Positions 1-6,201 of a stretch of DNA of 25,850 bases are shown piece after piece (within the stretch, counting starts at the first letter, position 1; each line of letters opens with the position of its first letter). Origin of the DNA: Sulfuritalea sp. (GTDB lineage: Bacteria > Pseudomonadota > Gammaproteobacteria > Burkholderiales > Rhodocyclaceae); contig JADJVS010000010.1 in NCBI GenBank assembly GCA_016710465.1, positions 1 to 25,850 on the forward strand, in the 5' to 3' direction. Made by a program: the position numbers and the translations under genes. The notes beneath the pieces were generated by a model. That model was not told the origin of the DNA. It saw only the letters and a program-made list of their open reading frames with translations, and ran no database searches.

Positions 1-17
1 CTATCCGATCGTAGCGA

Positions 18-478
18 TCACGGCAGCTCGCCGGCCCACTGAAGGAAGTCCCGGCAAACGACATCAAAACCCTTGTCGCTTTAGGAATCTCGCGGTGCAG
101 GTACATATTTCGCAGCATCTGGCGCACTCCTTCGGCATGAATTCTGCGACCCCGCCCTGTTAGCGCTTGGCTCAAAGGCACGAGTTGCAAAGGCCCAATG
201 TCCGCCATTTCCACAGCGATGCGCGCGAGCTTTTCAGGGGGTTAAGGTAGTACTGGTGCGTCTTCTGGTCGGGAAGGCAACCGCTGCAGATAATCGCGCT
301 GATCGCGTCACCTGGCGGGTAATCGGGCTGCCAGTGGCCTTCTTTCTGCTGCACACCTGATTGCCGCCAGCACGCGATATACCTCTTGCATGCTTGCGTT
401 TTTCGGATCGTCGAGAGAATATCCGCGCCTTCAGTGCGTTTGGGATCTCAACGCGCCGATACTCACGCCGCCAATCAC
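18..478 (-). CDS. Unknown phage protein, frame-disrupted (composite)
   Basis: The product is not recognised. Read on the minus strand, it would start at the GTG at 478, which overlaps the preceding stop by four bases (GTGA), and end with TGA at 18-20. No single frame is open throughout. Plausible protein runs through all three: a stretch with DDPKNASMQEVYRVLAAI, one with CSGCLPDQKTHQYYLN, then PPEKLARIAVEMADIGPLQL and RQMLRNMYLHREI, ending in DKGFDVVCRDFLQWAGELP. Lengthening the C5 run near 235-240 by one base joins QYYLN to PPEKL exactly. The CxxC (CSGC) hints at a zinc site. It is the last gene of the left operon seen here. The shifts are probably assembly errors; true decay cannot be excluded. 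Confidence 0.4.
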
Positions 479-724
479 CGGTCTTTTTCTAGCGTATAGG
501 CCGGCTCAAGGTCGCCGAGAACTTCCAAATACCGCAAATGGAAGCGGGCGCTGGATCATCTGGAATTCGCGCGCCTTTTCTTCGGCTTCTGGCGAAACTC
601 CGATGGGATGGCGCGCGGGTGGAGCTCGTGCAAAATGCAGTTCAGCCGCCATGCCATATCGGGGTGAACTTCCGGGTGGGCTGTTCCTTTGATGTGCAAC
701 GAATCCGCAGCGCACCGCCGTCAC
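475..724 (-). CDS. Unknown phage protein, frame-disrupted (composite)
   Basis: The product is not recognised. GTG at 724 overlaps the stop of the preceding gene (GTGA), and the TGA at 475-477 overlaps the next start in the same way, which marks the gene's limits well. Between them the natural-looking protein changes frame at least twice: a part with HPDMAWRLNCILHELHPRA, a part with EEKAREFQMIQRPLP, and a C-terminus HLRYLEVLGDLEPAYTLEKD. No catalytic motif was seen. A 72-residue ORF in one frame (506-724) is open but becomes Pro/Arg-rich where the coding signal has moved to another frame. Confidence 0.35.
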
Positions 725-928
725 GGTTTATCCACTCTCCGTGGTTTTGCGGGCGATGTTGACCCGACACTCCTTGATCCGTTCCACTTTGGCTCATCAC
801 GCCCCATGGATTTAGCGATCACGCAGCGCAAATCGTTGATGTATCCGGCGCGCTCAGTTGTGCCAGAAGCCGGTGTGGATACCAGCGAGAATCATGCGTT
901 TACCAAACCCCATTGGACTGTTTGTCAC
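721..928 (-). CDS. Unknown small phage protein, frame-disrupted
   Basis: The product is not recognised. GTG at 928 (MTNSPMGFGKRMILAGIHTG...) is followed 24 codons later by TGA, but a neighbouring frame continues naturally as TERAGYINDLRCVIAKSMG and ends at TGA 721-723, which overlaps the next start (GTGA). One indel near 860 would join the halves into a protein of about 68 residues. No domain is visible. It sits in a tightly coupled operon of small unknown genes. Confidence 0.35.
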
Positions 929-1286
929 ATGCTCCCCCGGATAGCTCGCGGAAGATTCCGTCGACGCGCTCCGCGCAAATCTCGCCCGCCGAAAAGAGGA
1001 GGTCTTTCAGCGTTGCTTCGTTCCGTTTCCTCTTCAAAGTCCGGGCGGCCATTCTCGCGAATCTGCTTATCCCCTCCTCCCTTCTCTTCACTCGCGCCTG
1101 GTGCAGTCGCGAGAACGTCGAACGTCGGCAGCGCACGCCTTGCCTCCAAAGACGAATTCAGCGGTTCTGCGACTGCTCCATTCCGCTCGAAAATGGCATC
1201 AGCGGCCAGTCGAGAATATCCGCGCTCTGAGTCAGTCGAGTTGCCCTTGACAGGAGTATCGACACGCTATCCGACACCGATGACAC
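900..1286 (-). CDS. Unknown phage protein, frame-disrupted (composite)
   Basis: The product is not recognised. The most likely start is GTG at 1286, preceded by AAAGAGG. The N-terminal reading (MSSVSDSV) shifts into a frame with YSRLAADAIFERNGAV and KQIRENGRPDFEEE, and then into one reading EATLKDLLFSAGEICAERV, DGIFRELSGG. The last frame runs on to a stop at 900. If the frame returned to that of the middle part, the stop at 925-927 would overlap the next GTG start at 928, as at the other junctions here. The composite is about 120 residues, mostly hydrophilic and helical. The middle piece alone forms an open 74-codon frame at 925-1149. Confidence 0.35.
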
Positions 1287-1290
1287 CTCT

Positions 1291-1647
1291 TTAAAAGGGC
1301 AAGACGGACGGACATCTATCCCTTGCCGGGGAGGTCGCGATTACTGGACGATTAACCCGTCTGTTGCGCCCGCGTCTGATGAAACGGGGGGAAGATTGCC
1401 CAATGGCGGGACGCCTCGGCTCAATTGCTGTGGGTTCGCTCAGTGTCCGCTTACCTGTCGGCCGAATGGCCTCGGAGAACGTCTCGCCGTAGATGCGCCA
1501 CCAATCAACCGGGGCGCACAGTAACAGGCGCATGGTGCGAGCGATGGCGACTCGGCGCGGCTGATTGCGTAGACGGTCGGCGTGGAATTCGGCTTTCATG
1601 GCGGCGACTTTGAGCGGGTCGCTGGTGGCTAGGATGTTTGCGGTCAT
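1291..1647 (-). CDS. Hypothetical phage protein, possibly frameshifted at its 3' end
   Basis: The product is not recognised. The start is ATG at 1647, five bases after the stop of the gene before it; a longer open frame to 1707 overlaps that gene and is less likely. The first 65 or so residues (ILATSDPLKVAAMKAEF, RTMRLLLCAPVDWWRIYGET) look like real protein. The rest becomes Arg/Pro-rich with unusual composition, so a further frame change around 1440 is possible; the alternative frame there reads ANPQQLSRGVPPLGNLPPV and ends after 32 codons. No domain can be assigned. Confidence 0.45.
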   Translation of the reverse strand: MTANILATSDPLKVAAMKAEFHADRLRNQPRRVAIARTMRLLLCAPVDWWRIYGETFSEAIRPTGKRTLSEPTAIEPRRPAIGQSSPRFIRRGRNRRVNRPVIATSPARDRCPSVLPF

Positions 1648-1652
1648 GGCTC

Positions 1653-1805
1653 TCAGTCTCCATCGTCGATCAAAGCGTCTGCTTCCTCCCAGATGCGCAA
1701 AGCCCATCGCGCCACTCTATCAGCATCTCCGTTCCAGTTGCCAGGGGAGTTTGCAGCGACAGCCGCCACAATCGCCATGTATTCGGCCCTTTGCTGTTCG
1801 GTCAT
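1653..1805 (-). CDS. Small hypothetical phage protein, 50 aa
   Basis: This is an intact 50-residue protein beginning MTEQQRAEYMAIVAAVAANS and ending RIWEEADALIDDGD. Its ATG at 1805 shares a base with the TAA of the previous gene (TAATG), a typical translational-coupling junction. It has two probable helices, is acidic at the C-terminus and carries no Cys or catalytic motif. The function is unknown. Confidence 0.55.
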   Translation of the reverse strand: MTEQQRAEYMAIVAAVAANSPGNWNGDADRVARWALRIWEEADALIDDGD

Positions 1806-2036
1806 TACCAAATCCTCCCAGGAAGCGCTTTAACCATATCAACCGCGTCTTTTAACGACGCCCCTGTTTCAGCCCGACAAGCTTTAACTGCCTCAGAGTT
1901 TCTTTCTGTCCGCAGGGCGACGGACTGCCACCCCGTACCATGTTTGTTTGCGCCCGGCCGCACAAGGTTTGAACCGCTGTTCTTCGGTTTTGGTTTGCGA
2001 CAAAATGTCAATCGCGGCCTTGTAGTAGTTCTTCAT
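1805..2036 (-). CDS. L7/L12 C-terminal-like small protein, one frameshift
   Basis: ATG at 2036 overlaps the previous stop (ATGA). The N-terminus (MKNYYKAAIDILSQTKTEEQ) and C-terminus (ERNSEAVKACRAETGASLKD, AVDMVKALPG) lie in different frames. Removing one G from the G4 run near 1934-1937 joins them as ...KQTWYGWQSVALRTERNSEAV..., giving 76 residues. The C-terminal pattern (AVK-RxxTGxSLKDAVDMV) resembles the L7/L12 C-terminal fold that recurs in small phage proteins. Its role is unknown; a protein-interaction module is likely. The shift looks like a homopolymer-length error. Confidence 0.5.
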
Positions 2037-2284
2037 GGCCGATTCGCCCGGTACATCGTGATCGGATACGACACGCGCTCAAGCACCGTTTCAAGTTCCC
2101 CGACTTGCGCTTTTAGTGTCGCGTTGATGCGCTTCAGCTCTGCACACTCCTTGCGCAGCGCCGCATTCACATCCGCCAGGCCACGATCGAGCGCGGTTTC
2201 TGCCTTCGGAATGCCAAAGTATCCGCCCTCGATCAACAGGCTTTCAGCGCCTTGAGCGGCTACAGCTTTTTCAAACGTCGTCAT
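2033..2284 (-). CDS. Small coiled-coil protein
   Basis: An intact 83-residue protein starts at ATG 2284 behind AGAGGATAAATC, which supplies a good ribosome site and includes the previous stop. Residues about 38-72 (RKECAELKRINATLKAQVGE and onward) form a clear heptad-like coiled coil. The N-terminal third contains IEGGYFGIPKAETALDRGLADVNA. It ends in an ATGA overlap with the next gene. No known family was recognised; coiled-coil proteins of this size are common in phage early operons. Confidence 0.55.
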   Translation of the reverse strand: MTTFEKAVAAQGAESLLIEGGYFGIPKAETALDRGLADVNAALRKECAELKRINATLKAQVGELETVLERVSYPITMYRANRP

Positions 2285-2287
2285 GAT

Positions 2288-2587
2288 TTATCCTCTCGTC
2301 GCTTCAGATAGTGCTGGCTGCGTCTCGTGGTCACAATCAATACAGCGGAGCAACAATCGCGGCTCCGGAAATCCGTATTGCTTCACTTCTTTGTAACGGT
2401 GTTCGCCTCCGTTCATGCAATCAGCTTGCGCCGTCTCGTAGTGAAACGAAATTTCGGTTGTGTATGCAAAATTCTTGTCGCACGCTCCGCAATTTTGTTC
2501 GTGAATTTCCGACTCTTCATATCCGTAGCCGTCGTCGTGGTTTATTTCCACATCGGCACCGCAATATGGGCATTCAGCATCTTTCAT
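2288..2587 (-). CDS. Phage zinc-ribbon protein
   Basis: This is a 99-residue Cys-rich protein. Pairs C6-x2-C9 (CPYC) and C33-x2-C36 (CGAC) make one zinc ribbon, and a third CxxC (CIDC) lies near residues 81-84 with a nearby ADCMNGGEH segment. It matches a frequent type of small phage zinc-ribbon protein in which CPYCGADVEINHDDGYGY is typical. The start at ATG 2587 overlaps the previous gene by four bases and has GGAGGTAGGTC upstream. Probable role: nucleic-acid or protein binding; the target is unknown. Confidence 0.65.
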   Translation of the reverse strand: MKDAECPYCGADVEINHDDGYGYEESEIHEQNCGACDKNFAYTTEISFHYETAQADCMNGGEHRYKEVKQYGFPEPRLLLRCIDCDHETQPALSEATRG

Positions 2588-2778
2588 GACCTACCTCCTC
2601 GTTTCGCTACGCACGCGGCACAGGACCACCCCTTGCCGCTCAAATGTTGTTTTCGGCCGGCCGTCGAGAACGACTGCGCGTGACATGCCTTGCAGAACCA
2701 GCCGCCGGCGATTTGCGGGCTGGCGTTCTCGCGCCGGTATCTGGCCTCTGAGTCTGCGTATTGTTCTTGGTGGCTCAT
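2584..2778 (-). CDS. Small zinc-finger-like protein
   Basis: A 64-residue protein has two CxxC pairs (C29-KA-C32 and C53-AA-C56) with histidines between them, consistent with a single zinc-binding module. It is basic overall (RYRREN, AGRKQH, KRGGRS). ATG 2778 follows a CTGCGGGG stretch, and the stop overlaps the next ATG (ATGA). It is the first gene after the terminator that follows cro, so its expression may depend on read-through. The specific family was not recognised. Confidence 0.55.
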   Translation of the reverse strand: MSHQEQYADSEARYRRENASPQIAGGWFCKACHAQSFSTAGRKQHLSGKGWSCAACVAKRGGRS

Positions 2779-2808
2779 GCCGCATTGCCCCGCAGGATTG
2801 CACAGAAT

Positions 2809-2842
2809 AAAAAAGCCAGCCCCGAAAGGCCGGCAAGCTGGC
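2809..2842 (-). terminator. Rho-independent terminator downstream of cro
   Basis: Read on the minus strand, GCCAGC (2842-2837) pairs with GCTGGC (2820-2815) around a GC-rich loop with internal pairing, followed directly by six T residues (2814-2809). It lies 50 bases past the cro stop and before the next minus-strand gene, the place where lambda tR1 sits relative to cro. Confidence 0.7.
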
Positions 2843-2893
2843 GCGCGCGACTTGACCGACCGAACGGAACGCGCGACAGGAGGAGATCATTGG

Positions 2894-3082
2894 TCATGCG
2901 GTGGCCTTCCGCCGCACAGGGTCAGCGATCAAACGCCCACAGGTTATGACCTGTAGTTGGTGTTGCCTGGACCACGGCACGTAGGCGCCCCAATGCGCAA
3001 TTGCCGAAACGTCTGTGATACCCAGAGCTTCGGCAAGCTTCTTGCGTGACCCGAAATGAGAAATTGCGTCTTGTGTTTTCAT
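2894..3082 (-). CDS. cro: Cro-like repressor
   Basis: This 62-residue DNA-binding protein starts MKTQDAISHFGSRKKLAEAL and continues GITDVSAIAHWGAYVPWSRQ, with HQLQVITCGRL near the end. This is the Cro pattern: a helix-turn-helix at about residues 12-32, a Trp-Gly pair after the recognition helix, a basic residue-containing VP...R segment, and the QVITxGxL strand. ATG 3082 was chosen over upstream starts at 3121 and 3109 because the Cro family begins at MKTQ and the longer forms would overlap the promoter. It probably represses its own promoter and the divergent one through operators in 3093-3172. No CI partner is present in the window. Confidence 0.8.
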   Translation of the reverse strand: MKTQDAISHFGSRKKLAEALGITDVSAIAHWGAYVPWSRQHQLQVITCGRLIADPVRRKATA

Positions 3083-3092
3083 GTTGCCGCCA

Positions 3093-3172
3093 ATTGTGAT
3101 TTCTTTCATTGAGCATGTCAAGCGTAAATTGTCAGCATTGTGCTTGACATGGCGGCTGAGTTAGCTCACTAT
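3093..3172. promoter_or_regulatory. Divergent promoter/operator region between cro and the plus-strand operon
   Basis: CATGTCAAGC (3115-3124) and GCTTGACATG (3142-3151) form a perfect 10-bp inverted repeat. Each arm contains a consensus TTGACA -35 box, one facing left (3121-3116) and one facing right (3144-3149). Seventeen bases from each are CACAAT (3098-3093, for cro) and CACTAT (3167-3172, for the plus operon) as weaker -10 boxes. The symmetry suggests a repressor, probably Cro, that occupies both -35 boxes. The box assignments are by eye. Confidence 0.6.
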
Positions 3173-3178
3173 TTGCCC

Positions 3179-3310
3179 ATGCCGCAACACAACGCGGCGG
3201 CCAGCAAAAGCCACGAGCGGGCCAATCAGCACAGCCAAGACGCTGCTTGCGAGCAGATGAGGCGAAGGCGATACCGCTGGCGAAATCTTCAACCACAGGA
3301 GGAAACATGA
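3179..3310 (+). CDS. Small basic protein, first gene of the plus operon
   Basis: An open frame of 43 codons (MPQHNAAASKSHERANQHSQ, then a very basic QMRRRRYRWRN) ends in TGA overlapping the next ATG (ATGA at 3307-3310), the junction style of this genome. The ATG lies seven bases after a possible -10 box, so its mRNA may have almost no leader; no Shine-Dalgarno was seen. It could instead be untranslated leader for the next gene. The function is unknown. Confidence 0.4.
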   Translation: MPQHNAAASKSHERANQHSQDAACEQMRRRRYRWRNLQPQEET

Positions 3311-3699
3311 ATCAGCAACAGCTAGAAATTATCAGCCTGGCGCTACGCCTTGCTGGCGACGCGCCGAGACCGATGAACGTCCCGGTGGCGCATCAGTGCA
3401 TCGCCGACCCTTTTATTGGCGCGTACTGCATCGTTAGAAGCGCACGCGCTGGAGTCTTTGCCGGAACATTGGCAAGCCGAAACGGGCAGGAGGTGTGCAT
3501 GACCAACGCCCGCCGAATTTGGTATTGGGACGGCGCTGCATCGTTGTCTCAGCTCGCAATTTCTGGCGCATCAAGGCCGGAAAATTGCAAGTTTCCGGCA
3601 GCTGTTCCAAACGTGATGCTTATGGAAGTCGTAGAGATTTTGCCGACGACTGCCTCGGCAGAACAATTCATCAAAGGGGTGGCGGAATGGAAAAAGTAG
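3307..3699 (+). CDS. DUF6948-type phage protein
   Basis: A 130-residue protein starts at ATG 3307 with AGGAGG at 3297-3302. The core reads YCIVRSARAGVFAGTLASRN, NARRIWYWDGAASLSQLA, NCKFPAAVPNVMLMEVVEIL, followed by a C-terminal VAEW. These are the signature strings of the phage DUF6948 family, small beta-rich proteins of unknown function found in early operons. The C-terminus overlaps the start of the Gly/Tyr-rich gene by 13 bases. The family assignment is from memory of the motif. Confidence 0.7.
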   Translation: MNQQQLEIISLALRLAGDAPRPMNVPVAHQCIADPFIGAYCIVRSARAGVFAGTLASRNGQEVCMTNARRIWYWDGAASLSQLAISGASRPENCKFPAAVPNVMLMEVVEILPTTASAEQFIKGVAEWKK

Positions 3700-4021
3700 A
3701 AGACGGCTACGGCTACGGCTACGGCTCCGGCTACGGAGACGGCTTCGGCTACGGCTACGGCGACGGCTCCGGCTACGGCTACGGCGACGGCTCCGGCGGC
3801 TACGGCTCCGCCTACGGATCCGGAGACGGCTCCGGATCCGGCGACAGCTACGGCTCCGGCTGGATCCGCGGCTCCGGCTCCGGCGCCGGCTCCGGAGGAC
3901 GGCGCATAGGCGACGGCTACGGCTACGCCGACGCCCCCGGCGACGCCCCGGAGGCTCCGGCGGCTACGGCTCCGGCGACATCTACGGCGACGGCTACGGC
4001 TACGGCGACGGCTCCGGATAA
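3687..4021 (+). CDS. Gly/Tyr/Ser/Asp repeat protein (one frameshift)
   Basis: The protein begins MEKVEDGYGYGYGSGYGDGF and consists almost wholly of GYG, GDG and GSG units. The frame of the ATG keeps this composition to about 3930, then turns into Ala/Thr/Pro because the frame slips. The original frame resumes as GGSGGYGSGDIYGDGYGYGD and ends at TAA 4019-4021. One added base in the CCCC run at 3946-3949 restores a single protein of about 111 residues. Without repair the frame stops at 4154. Such low-complexity proteins commonly follow DUF6948 genes in phages; the function is unknown, and a disordered or phase-separating protein is conceivable. Confidence 0.55.
3703..4018 (+). repeat. Degenerate GGCTACGGC / GGCTCCGGC tandem repeat
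   Basis: About 315 bases are built from GGCTACGGC, GGCTCCGGC and GGCGACGGC units in no fixed order, with the period set by the codon pair Gly-X. It encodes the Gly/Tyr/Ser/Asp tract. The antisense strand and the shifted frames are therefore also open and give Ala/Val or Arg/Ser repeats, which are shadows. Confidence 0.8.
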
Positions 4022-4511
4022 AGAGCACCAAACCATCGGCGGTGTAGTGGGTTGCCATTCTTACCAGCCCGACAAAAGCGGCGCTATCAACAAAGCGACG
4101 CTGCCGCCGATGGCGCTTTACCGCAGACAGTCCGTAGAGGGCGCCCCGATGTAAGCCTGCCCGTTTGGCCAACGGGACGGAGATCGGCTCCCGCTCCGGG
4201 TGCTCTCTACAGACTGCCGGCACCCTACTCGTGGGATCACGAGGACTTTTACTGAAAGGCGGGCGGGCAGCGGGAAAGGCGGCCGCGCTGGCAGTCACAG
4301 AGCAACGCCACTCGCAGCAACCTGCAGGCCTGGGTTCACGTGGCCCAACTTATGAAAGGCGTGATCAGGTGCTTGGAAATCTCTTGATCGCTGCGAGTGG
4401 AAACAAAGCAGCACTACGGGACCAGCGCCGAACGGCTGGCGTAAGGCACACAAACGAAAGAAGCCAGACAGCCGGAAAGACGGCACCAAACAACCAACGG
4501 AGGGCCGCAAA
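4022..4511 (+). other. Stretch without a gene that can be supported
   Basis: About 490 bases have no convincing gene. Short plausible pieces appear in different frames: PDKSGAINKATLPPMALYRR (ends 4154), a frame to 4515 ending in ATGA overlap with the next gene (LLIAASGNKAALRDQRRTAG), and a basic frame SLDRCEWKQSSTTGPAPNG that runs straight into the next gene. This pattern fits one or two small genes broken by indels, as elsewhere in the window, but no start or family could be fixed. No tRNA or terminator was seen. Confidence 0.4.
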
Positions 4512-4682
4512 ATGAAACACGAAGACATTTTTCTGAAATGCGCTTGCAAGAGCGAGTTTCAAGACAAAGCGCATAAGGGATTGCGCGTAGGAACGCCTGT
4601 CAACGGCCGGCGCGCAAAGGACTCCGGGCAGCGACTTACGGAAGCGCGCTGCACGGTCTGCGGCAAAACGCACCAGGTTTAG
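4512..4682 (+). CDS. Small zinc-ribbon phage protein, 56 aa
   Basis: A 56-residue protein begins MKHEDIFLKCACKSEFQDKA. C10 and C12 (CAC) and C47-TV-C50 (CTVCGKTH) provide four zinc ligands. The middle contains GLRVGTPVNGRR, which marks a small family common in proteobacterial phages. The start has GGAGGGCCGCAAA upstream. The function is unknown; it is probably a nucleic-acid-associated ribbon. Confidence 0.65.
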   Translation: MKHEDIFLKCACKSEFQDKAHKGLRVGTPVNGRRAKDSGQRLTEARCTVCGKTHQV

Positions 4683-4693
4683 GGGGTGGCGAC

Positions 4694-4831
4694 ATGATGA
4701 CCGTTGCAAATGTGTTTCTCGCGTTTCTTGTTGTGGCCATCCTCTCTGTCTGGCCGCTGACAAAGTGGGCGATTCGCTCACTGAAAGAACTGGAAGACGA
4801 AGCCAAAAAATGGAGGATTGGCCATGAATGA
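4694..4831 (+). CDS. Small single-pass membrane protein
   Basis: A 45-residue protein is too short for routine calling but well supported. ATG 4694 follows AGGGGGTGGCGAC, residues 3-21 (TVANVFLAFLVVAILSVWP) form one membrane helix, and a charged tail (KELEDEAKKWRIGHE) follows. The TGA lies within the start of the next gene (ATGAATGA), so the two are coupled. The function is unknown. Confidence 0.55.
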   Translation: MMTVANVFLAFLVVAILSVWPLTKWAIRSLKELEDEAKKWRIGHE

Positions 4832-5144
4832 CATAGCCAGGAACTGCGCCGAAAAGCGCGCGGCGGAAGCGGCGAACGATATTGATCGTCTGCTTGCCGG
4901 GAATGCACGGCTTTCCGACAATGCGATGCGCTTTGAGCATGCGGCAAACGAGCTGAGGTCCAGCCACCTTTCCGCGCTTGACGTAATCCAGCAAGGGATC
5001 GCCCGCGAGGACGCCATGCGCGCCGAGATTGCGCGCCTCGGAGAAAAACTTTGTGCCGCAGAGAAGACAATCACCGATCTGAATGAACGAATCGTCTCCG
5101 CGAACCTTTCGGAGCGCGCCAAAAGAACGGGGCTCCCGGCATGA
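4824..5144 (+). CDS. Coiled-coil phage protein
   Basis: A 106-residue protein starts MNDIARNCAEKRAAEAANDI, with GGAGGATTGGCC just upstream of ATG 4824, which I prefer to the TTG six bases earlier. It is Ala/Glu/Arg-rich and helical throughout, with a strong coiled coil at about residues 60-100 (AEIARLGEKLCAAEKTITDL). The stop overlaps the next start (ATGA). No family was recognised. Confidence 0.55.
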   Translation: MNDIARNCAEKRAAEAANDIDRLLAGNARLSDNAMRFEHAANELRSSHLSALDVIQQGIAREDAMRAEIARLGEKLCAAEKTITDLNERIVSANLSERAKRTGLPA

Positions 5145-5362
5145 GCGCCAATCGCACGCAGCGGGAAAGGCGGTCTGTGTCCGACGCGCTCAGAGACTCT
5201 GGATTTACAGCCGCGCAGATTCGGCGCGCCATTGCTGCGCAGGACGAGCCGACAGCAGGCGACGTAGCGGCGGGATGGTTGTCCGCCGTGTTTCTGGTAG
5301 TCGTAATTATTTTTACAATCGTTCCAGGGGCGGCCGCGCATGTTATCGGGTGGCTGCAGTGA
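5141..5362 (+). CDS. Small membrane protein with cytoplasmic helical N-terminus
   Basis: The protein has 73 residues. Residues 1-40 are charged (MSANRTQRERRSVSDALRDS) and include a small helical bundle motif GFTAAQIRRAIAAQDE, and residues about 46-70 (WLSAVFLVVVIIFTIVPGAA) are a membrane helix. ATGA overlap upstream and GTGA overlap downstream place it within the operon. The function is unknown. Confidence 0.55.
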   Translation: MSANRTQRERRSVSDALRDSGFTAAQIRRAIAAQDEPTAGDVAAGWLSAVFLVVVIIFTIVPGAAAHVIGWLQ

Positions 5363-5592
5363 GAAGCAACGCCGTCACCGTCGGCCCCGGCGACATCGGC
5401 TATGGGCCGTACTGCCCGCAGTTCGACGCGGACGGCCCGGACGAAGAGAAGCAATCGCTTGCCGCGCTGCTCCGCGACTTGAACCGCCAGCTTGCTTTGG
5501 CAGGAACAGCGCTTGCGGCAAAAGACGAGCGCGCCTGCCGGCTGCAGCTCGGGCTGATGCTCGACAACCTGCGGATTGAATTTGACACATAA
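5359..5592 (+). CDS. Hypothetical phage protein, 77 aa
   Basis: GTG at 5359 overlaps the stop before it (GTGA). The protein has 77 residues, with an N-terminal Gly/Pro segment (TVGPGDIGYGPYCPQFDADG) followed by a helical part (AALLRDLNRQLALAGTALAA, LQLGLMLDNLRIEF). The family was not recognised. A longer open frame beginning at 5083 in the same phase overlaps two other genes and is rejected as a start. Confidence 0.5.
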   Translation: MRSNAVTVGPGDIGYGPYCPQFDADGPDEEKQSLAALLRDLNRQLALAGTALAAKDERACRLQLGLMLDNLRIEFDT

Positions 5593-5616
5593 TAACCACG
5601 CAACTAGGAGCCAGTA

Positions 5617-6196
5617 ATGACAACTGAAAAAACCCATTTTCGCAAAGCGTTTGATAGTCCGTATTTGGGAAGCGCCGACCTTGTTGAGCCGACTATCCTA
5701 ACAATTTCACACGTCCGGCTGGAGCCGGATCACACGAAAAAAACGAAGGATGTATTTAACACTGCTTTTTTCGTCGAGCAAGAGCTGCGCCGCGGCGAAA
5801 AGTTGAAGCCGATGATCCTAAACGCCAGCAACAGCAAAACAATGCGGACATTGGCGGGATCTCCGTATATCGACGACTGGAAAAACATAAGGGTGACGAT
5901 ATACGTCGACCCCTCAAGTCAAGTTCGGTCGAGAAGTGGTAGAGGGCTTGCGTATCAGCCCGCACGCACCAGAAAAGGCCCGCCCCGTGCTTACGCCAGC
6001 AAACGCAAAGCGGTGGGCAGCGGCGAAGGCAGCGTACCTGCGTGACGGAAATCTCAATGCCGTACTGGAGCACATGGACATAAGCAGCGCCAACGAGTCC
6101 GCTTTAATCGCAGAGGCGAATGCTGAAGGGCGCCATCCAGAAGAAGATAAAGGGCCGAGCGAGCACGAGCAGAAGCTTGTTCGCGCAGAGGGTTGA
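5617..6196 (+). CDS. Conserved phage recombination-module protein (one frameshift)
   Basis: ATG 5617 follows CTAGGAG. The first part (MTTEKTHFRKAFDSPYLGSA, FNTAFFVEQELRRGEKLKPM, NSKTMRTLAGSPYIDDWKNI) belongs to a conserved phage family that regularly sits just upstream of phage exonucleases. The frame then slips; deleting one C from the CCCC run near 5909-5912 gives VDPQVKFGREVVEGLRISP, which continues to TGA 6194-6196 (LTPANAKRWAAAKAAYLRDG). The repaired protein has about 192 residues. I infer a single-strand DNA or annealing role from position only; the family has no established function that I know of. Confidence 0.6.
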
Positions 6197-6201
6197 TCGG
6201 C

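Noticed and set aside
689..1294. 201-codon plus-strand frame in the left region
   Set aside because: The minus strand shows the protein-like pieces and the coupled junctions; the plus frame is Ser/Arg/Pro-rich shadow sequence.
3703..4018. Possible CRISPR or minisatellite array
   Set aside because: Units are codon-pair repeats without constant spacers; they encode a Gly-X protein.
3549..4298. 249-codon minus-strand frame, Ala/Val- and Arg/Ser-rich
   Set aside because: It is antisense to the DUF6948 gene and the Gly/Tyr repeat; the composition is what the repeat gives when read backwards.
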